Assembly (NCBI GenBank): GCA_014529385.2
Contig: CM043958.1
Coordinates: 78,418,669 to 78,482,668 of the forward strand
Length of the DNA: 64,000 nucleotides
Direction: 5' to 3'
From: Adiantum capillus-veneris
Lineage: Eukaryota > Streptophyta > Polypodiopsida > Polypodiales > Pteridaceae
How positions within the stretch are numbered: position 1 is the stretch's first letter; every line of letters starts with the position of its first letter. The notes under the pieces were generated by a model. That model was not told the DNA's origin. It made no database searches and saw only the letters and a list, made by a program, of their open reading frames with translations. Shown here piece after piece: positions 55,978 through 64,000 of this stretch. A program made the position numbers and the translations under genes.

Positions 55978-56103
55978 CTACAAATCGATTACCGTTACGC
56001 CTGGCACTCGAGCTTCGATGGAGATGCAGAGTTCGTCTAGTTGTGCTTGGAGCTCTTCTTCTTCTTTCGTCCAATTAGCAAATCCTGCTAGCCATTCATC
56101 CAT
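55978..56103 (-). CDS. Leader ORF A of element 2 (41 aa)
   Basis: It starts MDEWLAGFANW, has an E/L-rich coiled-coil-like part and ends after TVIDL. It is the first ATG after the PBS. Possibly an upstream ORF that tunes translation, or a remnant of a longer pre-gag protein (87 codons in element 3). Confidence 0.35.
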   Translation of the reverse strand: MDEWLAGFANWTKEEEELQAQLDELCISIEARVPGVTVIDL

Positions 56104-56120
56104 TCACAATAGTTTAAGGG

Positions 56121-56174
56121 TTTCAGTCTTCTAAACTGAAGGGTTTCATGAAAAGATCCTCAGTGGGGGCACCA
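56121..56174 (-). promoter_or_regulatory. PBS with tRNA-like extension, element 2
   Basis: Element-sense TGGTGCCCCCACTG begins two bases after the LTR. The anticodon-arm-like block (TTTCAGTCTTCTAAACTGAAG) is kept, here with TCT in the loop. The T-arm-like part is changed to GTTTCATGAAAAGATCC. Confidence 0.6.
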
Positions 56175-56176
56175 AA

Positions 56177-57722
56177 TGACGGGAGCAAAACAAACCCCGA
56201 ACCCCGACGGCCTCTAAAACACCGGGGACCGAATGGCGCGCCTCGAGCCTGTCATGGTAAAGCAAATAGGGGGCACCACCTAACTTCAGCGGCTAGGACG
56301 CAAACAACACACCACCATAACAAAGTTTTCATCCAAGAGAGATGGATGCTTGGGAGTAATGATGAAAAGGAAAGCGAATGAGATCGAGTGAGAGAGAGAG
56401 AGAGAGTGAGAGTATAGCGGCTTAGTACTTAGGCATCACAAAAGGATGGCGAATCCGCACACCCTTCACACATACACAAGCTCACTCCAAAACACAAGAC
56501 TAGGTGGCGATTCCGCACACCTCACATGGGCAAAACATTGCAAGAAAACATACTCACAAAACCTCAAGCTTTATTTAGAGAATTAGGCGATGAAATGGGG
56601 AGAATAGGGTAGGGAAATGAGAAGGGAGAGAGTGGTAGAGCACATGGCGAATAGGTGGGAGTTGATGGCAAAGACTCACACGAGGGTTATGGCCATCATC
56701 CTTCATTTAGTTTGCCCTTCATCTTCCATAGCCAAGGGTGTAGAGGTCATGCTCAAGATGAGCATGGTGATTGCGGTGATGGTGATGGTGTGGGTGTGTG
56801 TGTGTGCACTAGGCACACACAGTACATAGTGTGTTCTTTGGTGATGTTGTGTGTTTTTGTGTGATGGTGACCCCTCTTTATATAGGGGAGGAGGGGGGAG
56901 AAAATCTAGAATTTAGAAATGAAGAAATCATTATCTACATAGGCCATGTGACTATGGGCCCCACTTGTCTGGCTGTGTGTATATGTGCCAGAACAGCAGT
57001 CTCATGAGAGAGAGACTAAGAGAGACAGATGGGTTGATGAAAAAAAGTGAGAGGTGACATGGAGAATAAAGTAATTACAAGAGGGGAGAGAGGGGAGTGT
57101 GTTCAGAGGTGAATCTGTGTGCAGATGTGTGTGAACACAAGAAAAATCAGGTAACCACCGGGTGGGGATGGGTCTGTGGGGTGGGCACCTTTTTCAGTGA
57201 AACTGAGTGTGTGTGAGTGTGGGGGAAGTTATTTAGCCACAAGACAAGAGACATGGCGCCCTTTAGAGAGAGAGGGGGGTATTTGGGTCATGGGATATGA
57301 TAGGAGAGAGAAAGAGGGGGTGGGGTATACTATTTTGGAAGATAGGGTAAGTTGTATGTGAGTTAGGGTGCATTATTGGTGAGTTATAATGCATTATTGG
57401 TGAGAGGTGGGGTATCTTGAGGGGAGAGAGAAAGGAGAAAGGACAAGGGGAAGTGAGAGGGGGTTGACCTTTTGAGTGGAGGAGAGGAAAAGGGACACTC
57501 GGTGGGGCAACAGTGAAGAAAAAGGAGGCAAGGTGGGGATGGGCTACCCCGCAAGCATGAGGTGGCCTATTTTACCTTTCTTATATATTTACATAATCAT
57601 ACTTTATTTTTTTCTTACTTTTTCCAATGCCTTTTATCACTCCCTCCATAAGAGGGGGTTTTCATGGGGTGGGGACGAGAGAAGAGGGGTATGGGAGCTT
57701 AGCTTGTGAAAAGCCCCCATCA
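56177..57722 (-). repeat. 5' LTR of gypsy element 2 (1546 bp)
   Basis: Same family as 6961-8533, with a short GA run near 56391-56406 and a TATA near 56873-56889. Confidence 0.95.
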
Positions 57723-58969
57723 GTAGATTACCCTCATTCTTGAATATGTGCATTGGATCGAGCAAGTGATTGATCATGAGTCGGGGCCAGTATGGTAACT
57801 CGTACCATAGAGATAGTCTCTTCATCCCTGGAGGCAATCCGTCATCACACATCTCCTTCTGCTCTAACCATGCTTGTGCAGACATCCTTGGTGGCTCTCT
57901 TCCCAAAAAGCCGTCGCGTAACACATGATTCTCTGGAAGATACGCTTGATGACCTTCGTAGATTTGCTTCTTCAGTGAGGGCGCCCTACGTGCATTCAGT
58001 ATAGGTCCACATGTGACACATGCTCTGTATCCGCTTGTTTGAAGCCCTGCATGTATACACATGATAATAGATCAACTATGGAAAAAAACAAGATTTACAG
58101 TGTCTGAGTGAGGAGTGTCAATAGATCACCTGAGCATTCTGTTAGCCCGGGATAGTCATGCATGGTCCACATTAGAATGCCTCTGATCAAAGCATTCCGT
58201 CGTCCTGTGTGTCGGCTCATATCCACCACCTCTATGCCAATCCACAATTGTTGTAGCTCTTCCAATAGTGGACGAAGATACACATCCATATTCTCCACTT
58301 TATATCGCCCTGGCACAATCAAGCTCTTTAAGCAATCTACACTGTCAACATAAAAATATGATACAGTCGTGTAAAAATCTATCAGATCGTTATACATTTA
58401 GAGTTTTATTAAAGTAAACTAATTGTAATAGATCACCTGAAAAGCGTTGTGACGCTAGTGTCACTCCATCCAAACTTTGCCTACATGTTGAGAAGAACCA
58501 GGAGTGCTTTCAATCTAGACATACGTGCTCCATTATACAATGGCGTATCGGCTTCACTTTTCATATCATCATAGATAAGCCTTTCTGAATCCATGATCGT
58601 CTCGATCATTTCATCAATCTCGGGCTCAAACATTGCCTCGTTGGGAATGTGCTCTACATGATCATCCCTCGAGCTGTCAGAGGCTACATCTTGTGGCCTC
58701 ACATATGCTGCTTGACCAAAGCGCCTGCGAACACGTCTATTGGGTTGCAAGATTGCTGCTTGTTGGCCAGCGTCAGAGTCCGACGAGTTATAATTGGCAA
58801 CAACTCGATCTATAATAGATGGATCGAACTCGTCAAATTCGCGAACGTGCTGCAAAGAAACGCGTCTTGTCCGTCGCACATCATGCTTGCATTGATTACA
58901 AGGACATAAGACCCTCGTTGAGAGATAGGTGTTTCGGTTGGACGGTCCCACATCCTCGTCACTACACAT
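57723..58969 (-). pseudogene. TNP2 transposase, 5' half (upstream of the gypsy insertion)
   Basis: A first recognised exon is about 58969-58437. It has the zinc-like LCPCNQCKHDV near its start and later DTPLYNGARMSRLK, and an in-frame TAG at 58481-58483 before FGWSDTSVTTLF. Exon 58341-58130 reads LIVPGRYKVENMDVYLRPLL and MWTMHDYPGLTECS. Exon 58046-57723 begins GLQTSGYRACVTCGP and reaches LPYWPRLMINHLLDPMHIF, the TNP2 hallmark, where the gypsy element is inserted. Splice sites are CAG/GT type. The true N-terminus may lie further upstream. Confidence 0.85.
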
Positions 58970-59720
<751 letters not shown>

Positions 59721-60081
59721 TCACATAACTCTGCAAGAGTTGGCATTCTCATCACTAAAGATGTGAGAATTAACTTCCGGCGGTGACGCTGCCTCATCTC
59801 CATCCACATCTGACGACAGCAATTGGCCCTTTGGACCGTTCTTGCTCTTGTTACTAACTTTGAAGTTGCTGTTGAATGACTAGAGGTTGTCTAGATGGTC
59901 ATTGTCGGGGATGTAGTGACTCTTGCCACCCTGAAGATCCACCTTCTTCCCTATCTTCTGAAGACATTTCACCAGTACTTTTGGATCGACGGAGCCCACC
60001 ATGAGTGAAGGTAGCAATACCCTATATTCCATTGAGGGCTTTCTTCACCCGCTTCATGCAGGCATCGCAGTCTATGGAGAC
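59721..60081 (-). pseudogene. Captured host gene fragment: heavy-metal-associated (HMA) domain protein, HIPP-like
   Basis: The minus strand reads VSIDCDACMKRVKKALNG, the first strand, metal-binding CxxC (CDAC) and helix of an HMA domain. After a one-base frame change it reads MVGSVDPKVLVKCLQKIGKK, the last strand and helix. A hydrophilic Ser/Asn/Lys-rich tail follows to a stop at 59721, as in HIPP proteins, but without a clear CaaX end. A TAG at 60022-60024 and a TAG after LDNL break it. HIPP proteins bind metals and act in heavy-metal and stress responses. The fragment has no transposon similarity and is bordered by CACTA repeats, so capture is the simplest explanation. Confidence 0.75.
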
Positions 60082-60350
60082 CTAAATCTAATCTAATATA
60101 ACGTAAATCTAAATCTAGCGTAAATAAACGTAAATCTAACTAAAAATAAACCTAAATCTAATCTAATTTAACTTAAATAAACCTAAATCTAATTTAACGT
60201 AAGTCTACATCTAACCTAATCTTTAACGTCTTTTAGGATAGTTTCCTACGACGTTATAACTCTCTTCTTCTTGTGTGTGTGCGCGTGTGTGGATGTGTGT
60301 GCCAATAAAAAGAGATAAATGGTATAACTTTTCTAACATCCATGCCAAGT

Positions 60351-60420
60351 ATGATAGATTGGTTATGCCATTTCCCTCTTGAATAATAGGTCTTGAGTTC
60401 AACTCCTCGTCGGCTAGATC
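60351..60420 (+). other. tRNA-like segment inside the CACTA element
   Basis: A B-box-like GAGTTCAACTCC (60395-60406) is preceded by GGTTATGCC and a CTCTTGAATA loop-like text. It shares GGTCTTGAGTTC with the tRNA-like PBS extension of gypsy element 1. It could be a SINE head or a tRNA fragment; a full cloverleaf is not evident. Confidence 0.35.
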
Positions 60421-60467
60421 TTTAGGTCTTTTAATTTTAATTAGTTTCCTACGACGTTAAATTAGTT

Positions 60468-60693
60468 TCTCTCTCTTTCTCTCTCAATGTGTGTGCGTTT
60501 TTTTGTTTATGCATGTTTTCTCTCTCTTTTCCTCTCTCAATGTGTGCGTTTTTTGTTTATGCATGTTCTCTCTCTCTTTTCCTCTCTCAATGTGTGCGTT
60601 TTTTGTTTATGCATGCTCTCTCTCTCTTTTCCTCTCTCAATGTGTGTGTGCATTCTTTGTTTATGTATGTGTGTGTGCGTTTTTGTTTATGTT

Positions 60694-60712
<19 letters not shown>
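60468..60712 (+). repeat. Minisatellite, about 58-60 bp unit, four to five copies
   Basis: Units contain CTCTCTCAATGTGTGCGTTTT, then TGTTTATGCATG, then CTCTCTCTTTTC. It is followed by CT (60691-60742), TG (60755-60776, 60863-60911) and GA (60914-60943) runs. Open reading frames across it are repeat artefacts. Confidence 0.9.
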
Positions 60713-60745
<33 letters not shown>

Positions 60746-60857
60746 AACACTATGTATGTGTGTGTGTGTGTGTGTGAGAGAGAGAGGGAGAGAGAAAGAG
60801 GGGAAGGGAACATGAGAGTGAGGAGAGGGAAGGAGCATACCTGGCTCTCCTTCCTCT

Positions 60858-60950
<93 letters not shown>

Positions 60951-61043
60951 CGTTACCTGCTCCTTGCTTGAGGGCGCCGAAAAACTCAGATCTGAGATCT
61001 GAGTTTTTGGGCTCCTCTCTGTTATTTTTTTTAGCCCAGCCAG

Positions 61044-61097
61044 CGTCGCTATGAGCGTCGCAAATTTACAAGTAAATTTGCGACGCTCATAGCGACG
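61044..61097. repeat. Right subterminal 54-bp inverted repeat of the CACTA element
   Basis: Two perfect 26-bp arms (starting CGTCGCTATGAGCG) separated by AA, 22 bp from the right terminus. The arms are made of the same GCGTCGCTAT units as the left subterminal array, then an AAATTTAC core. Confidence 0.92.
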
Positions 61098-61119
61098 CCG
61101 GGAATAGCCTCTTGTAGTG

Positions 61120-61120
61120 T

Positions 61121-61160
<40 letters not shown>

Positions 61161-61170
61161 CTCTCTCCTC

Positions 61171-61207
<37 letters not shown>

Positions 61208-61430
61208 AATTTGATCTCATTCCCCTTCCTCTTCAACATTACTCCAAGCATCCATATGTCTTGGATGAAAACTTTGTTATGGTGGTGTGTTGTTTGCGTC
61301 CTAGCCGCTCAAAGCTAGGTGGTGCCCCCTGTTCTCTTTATCATGAGGCTCAAGGCGCGCCATTCGGGGTTCGGGGTTCGGTCGGTCGGGGTTCGGGGTT
61401 CGGGGTTCGGGGTTCGCTTTGCTCCCGTCA
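61120..61430 (+). repeat. Gypsy LTR piece 2, right part (resumes after the CACTA element)
   Basis: It resumes in the CT tract that follows ...GCTATA in intact LTRs and ends GCTCCCGTCA. A local GGGGTTCG repeat (about 61376-61415) replaces the single copies seen in other LTRs. Confidence 0.93.
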
Positions 61431-61503
61431 TTTGGTGCCCCCACTGAGGATCTTTTCATGAAACCGTTCAGTTTACAAGACTGAAACCCTTAAACTATTG
61501 TGA

Positions 61504-61767
61504 ATGGATGAATGGCTAGCAGGATTTGCTAACTGGACGACAGAAAAAGAAGAGCTACAAGCACAACTAGACGAACTCCGCATCTCCATTGAAGCTCGAG
61601 TGCCAGGCGTAACGGTAATCGATATGCAGAAGGAGAGTCAACCAACACGCCAAACCCAGTGGATATACATAGGCCGAGTGCCAAGAAGAAGAAGGAGAAG
61701 GTCGAAACCATGTCCGCAACCTACAACCAACCCACAACAACAAGATGGAAGGAGCTGTGCACAATAG
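61504..61767 (+). CDS. Leader ORF A of element 3 (87 aa, longest version)
   Basis: It starts MDEWLAGFANWTTEKEELQA and continues through a basic RRRRRRSK stretch to a stop at 61767. Elements 1 and 2 stop after 31 and 41 codons, so a full-length product may be ancestral or accidental. Confidence 0.35.
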   Translation: MDEWLAGFANWTTEKEELQAQLDELRISIEARVPGVTVIDMQKESQPTRQTQWIYIGRVPRRRRRRSKPCPQPTTNPQQQDGRSCAQ

Positions 61768-61969
61768 AGAATCAACACTGTTCTACTTTGAGAATCGGGT
61801 AACTCAAGTCACCGAGGTAATTATCACAGTCAGTTTCCAAGTCGCACTTGATGCTGCATCACAAATAACGAAAGCATTGGCTCACACTCTCACTGGAGAA
61901 ACTAGGGATCTATTGAGTTTGTTTCAGGAAAAAACACCACCCTCTCCCACAAGCTTGGATAGTGACTAA
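61745..61969 (+). CDS. Leader ORF B of element 3 (74 aa)
   Basis: It starts MEGAVHNRESTLFYF and ends SPTSLDSD, parallel to 55638-55862, with a handful of amino-acid differences. Unknown function. Confidence 0.4.
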   Translation: MEGAVHNRESTLFYFENRVTQVTEVIITVSFQVALDAASQITKALAHTLTGETRDLLSLFQEKTPPSPTSLDSD

Positions 61970-62030
61970 GCACCTCTAAGCTTCACATGAATCAGTGCAA
62001 CCTACCTCAAGACAGATCACACATACCAAC

Positions 62031-62035
62031 TCTCT

Positions 62036-62071
<36 letters not shown>

Positions 62072-62080
62072 CTCTCTCTT

Positions 62081-62156
<76 letters not shown>
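62031..62156. repeat. (CT)n array replacing the rest of gypsy element 3
   Basis: About 125 bp of CT repeat with a few CCT interruptions. It starts exactly where gypsy homology ends. Confidence 0.95.
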
Positions 62157-62157
<1 letters not shown>

Positions 62158-62278
62158 CTGTCTCCCTATTGAGCGTAGGCACCAGTGTTCGGGAAAAATG
62201 TGTCTCAGCTCAATCTCGTGCCGTTTTCAATTTCCAAAATGCCAATTCACGCCAAGGGGAATTCCGCCCCATAATAGA
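62157..62278. other. Short unique stretch
   Basis: It begins with TATTGAGCGTA, a phrase that recurs after the next CT array at 62591. No gene. Confidence 0.5.
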
Positions 62279-62505
62279 GAAAATAGTGTAAAAACTTAAA
62301 ACGTAGCCTAATTTTCTAAAATTTCCTCTTGGCAAATTCAAGGAACGGAATTCTGTATGTTTGGAAAAATGATTTTTCTCGAACACTGAAAAACTTGAAA
62401 AATAGTGTAAAAACCTGAAAAAGTAGCCTAATTTTCTAAAATTTCCTCTTAGTGCAAATTCAACAAACAGAATTTTGTATGTTTGAAAAAATGATTTTTC
62501 CTGAA

Positions 62506-62508
<3 letters not shown>
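62279..62508. repeat. Tandem duplication, two units of about 115 bp
   Basis: Both units contain AATAGTGTAAAAAC, GTAGCCTAATTTTCTAAAAT, TTTCCTCTT and AAAATGATTTTTC, ending GAACACT. The first is about 62279-62392 and the second about 62393-62508, which runs into the next CT array. Confidence 0.85.
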
Positions 62509-62593
<85 letters not shown>

Positions 62594-62690
62594 TGAGCGT
62601 AAGAGACTCTCTCTCTCTGCCAGCCCTCCGTCCGGACTGCGCTGAAAAAGGACCCCCCTTTTTGCGCTCTCTCTCTCTCTCTCTCTCTCT

Positions 62691-62754
<64 letters not shown>
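62509..62754. repeat. (CT)n arrays
   Basis: CT runs at 62509-62591 and 62669-62754 with about 75 bp of unique text between. Translated in the LINE frame they give Leu-Ser repeats, which are not real protein. Confidence 0.95.
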
Positions 62755-62757
<3 letters not shown>

Positions 62758-63952
62758 AATGGATCCAAAACCAAGGTTATGCTTGTAGAGACCCTCAATG
62801 AGGAAAATCCATGCATTGTATATAACAATGAGCAACTTGAAGTGGTAGATCACTTCAAGTACCTTGGCCTTGAGGTTCCATCCAATCATAAATGGAAGGA
62901 TTGTGCAATGCGTCGCTTGGAAGCCGGAAAGAGGGCTTATTATGCATTTGAGAACATGTGCAATGCTGGAGAGATCAAGTGCTGGTCTCTCAAAAAGTAC
63001 CTCTTTGACACATTGGTGACACCGGTGCTTCTTTATGGAGTGGAGGTGTGTGGTGGAAGCATCGGGAAGTCTACTTGGAAAGAGTTTGAGAATGTCCAAA
63101 AGCATTTTCTCACCAACTTTCTCCAAGTCAAGACACAAACACCCTACATGCTCTTACTTCTTGAGTCCGGATCGCTTCCCATTGAGGTCTTGGGCATGCA
63201 AAGGGTTGTGGAGTACATGTGTAAGACACAACCTAGCCCTTTGCATCGACTTCCTAGAATCACATATGAAGCAAGTCAAAAGGTTCAAAAGACATGCAAG
63301 AGCAAAATACTAAGTTCGGGGTGGATGCTTGACATCAAGAAATGGTTTGGAAGATGGGATGCATGTCACTTGGTCAAGGATGCGTCGATCGACTCCCACG
63401 TTAATGAGGCCTTCTTACAACGCCAATGTATCATGGCTTGGGAGAAATCCGAAGGTTCTCGCTTCAGCCATTACACCACACACGTTGCCCCAAACTACAA
63501 ATCTCTCTTCTTCTCCGAACGAGGTAACCGAACCCATCCCTACATCCTTGAGCCCATCCCGTTGAGTGCAATCCGCACCATTGCCTCCATTCCTCTTAGC
63601 TCCCATTCTCTACGCTGCGAGACAGGACGTTGGGGCACTGGCAAGGAGTGTCATCGACTTTGCACCTTATGCCCTCGTCAAGTGCGAGAGAGTAAGTACC
63701 ACACACTACTTGAGTGCTCAGCTTTTGACCACATTAGGTCCTCTTTTCCCCATATATTCGGCCATGAGCTCTCCCTACATACCTTCCTCTCCCAACCACA
63801 ATGTGGAATCTCTATTGTGACGCTCATTTCAGCCATTTTTTAGCATCGAGAGTCACTTATGACCTCCACTCACACCACGTGACATGTTCATTTGGTCCCA
63901 TAGGTCATATTTGACCTCCGAGGACGATAATAGAACTATCTATCTATCTATG

Positions 63953-63960
<8 letters not shown>
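62755..63960 (+). mobile_element. 5'-truncated LINE (C-terminal part of ORF2 and 3' end)
   Basis: LINE sequence starts directly after a CT array and holds the region after the RT active site, the ORF stop at 63841-63843, a short 3' UTR and a 3' tail of CTAT units (63935-63955) passing into CT repeats. 5' truncation and a simple-repeat tail are normal for LINEs. The upstream limit cannot be refined. Confidence 0.8.
62757..63843 (+). CDS. LINE ORF2 C-terminal fragment (thumb and zinc-finger-like end)
   Basis: The frame is open for about 362 codons. It includes FKYLGLEVPSNHKW and LFDTLVTPVLLYGVEVCGG, conserved just after the RT palm in non-LTR elements. It ends with CETGRWG and CTLCPRQVRESKYHTLLEC, a C-x2-C...H-x4-C zinc finger typical of LINE C-termini (zf-RVT-like). 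No stop or frameshift is seen, so it is fairly young. The upstream ATG at 62452 belongs to repeat sequence; the fragment has no start of its own. Confidence 0.8.

Positions 63961-64000
<40 letters not shown>
63954..64000. repeat. (CT)n microsatellite at the window end
   Basis: A CT run directly following the LINE tail; it continues past the window. Confidence 0.9.

Larger units (their letters stand above)
48487..57722 (-). mobile_element. Ty3/gypsy element 2 (Tat-like), complete, inserted in the TNP2 gene
   Basis: LTRs are 56177-57722 (5') and 48487-50034 (3'). PBS, leader ORFs, one continuous gag-pol frame and a polypurine tract are all present. GTAG flanks both ends (48483-48486 and 57723-57726); removing the element and one GTAG restores the TNP2 reading frame. 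LTRs differ at a few dozen positions, mostly transitions. Two TGA stops interrupt gag-pol, and the RT catalytic site is altered, so it is not autonomous. Confidence 0.96.
61431..62031 (+). mobile_element. Gypsy element 3: PBS and leader, truncated before gag
   Basis: The PBS (TGGTGCCCCCACTG) starts at 61433 and the tRNA-like extension with loop CTTGTAA follows (about 61463-61490). The leader matches elements 1 and 2 up to ACATACCAAC at 62031, within the first 15 codons of the small leader ORF (start 61987), where a CT array begins. It belongs with the LTR at 43519-44295/61120-61430. Confidence 0.92.

Overview
This is a eukaryotic nuclear window, almost certainly from a land plant with a large, repeat-rich genome. 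The evidence is the set of plant mobile elements it holds: Tat-like Ty3/gypsy elements with two RNase H domains, a Ty1/copia element, a CACTA (En/Spm) transposon with TNP2 and TnpA-like genes, LINEs, a Helitron remnant and a gypsy chromodomain remnant. (CT)n/(GA)n microsatellites of 50-110 bp are dense. Some polyprotein segments (16.7-20.6 kb) recall elements of bryophytes, lycophytes and ferns, so a non-seed plant is possible; that is inference. I recognise no intact host gene. The only host-gene sequence I can defend is a decayed heavy-metal-associated (HMA) domain fragment carried inside the CACTA transposon.

Layout. 1-1132: unknown sequence with three 24-bp palindromes and a half copy. 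1133-8533: Tat-like gypsy element 1, minus strand, 3'-truncated, with its 5' LTR. 8534-16700: AT-rich old sequence with degenerate repeats, a shrunken chromovirus (10430-12226) and the LTR/leader of another gypsy element (15010-16700). 16701-20645: decayed gypsy element with very short terminal repeats and no RT. 20646-26648: microsatellites and a decayed L1-type LINE. 26649-36729: Ty1/copia element inserted in that LINE (TSD GGATG). Inside the copia leader sits a young non-autonomous gypsy element (26936-31846) that keeps only gag. 36730-44295: the rest of the LINE, a Helitron Rep remnant, a gypsy integrase remnant, a SINE-like tRNA unit, palindromes, CT/GA arrays and gypsy LTR pieces. 44296-61119: a CACTA transposon inserted in a gypsy LTR, itself split by a complete Tat-like gypsy element 2 (48487-57722). 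61120-62031: the rest of the host LTR and its leader. 62031-64000: CT arrays and a 5'-truncated LINE.

How the parts relate. The gypsy elements share a primer-binding site type, a conserved small ORF just upstream of gag, and related gag proteins, although their LTRs differ. The autonomous Tat-like family (elements 1-3) could in principle supply enzymes to the gag-only element; that is inference. Nesting gives relative ages: old LINE, then copia (LTRs about 3% different), then the gag-only element (three LTR differences seen in 1141 bp); and gypsy LTR, then CACTA, then gypsy element 2. The full-length elements are inactivated mainly by point stop codons, several of them CGA-to-TGA changes that fit methyl-CpG decay.
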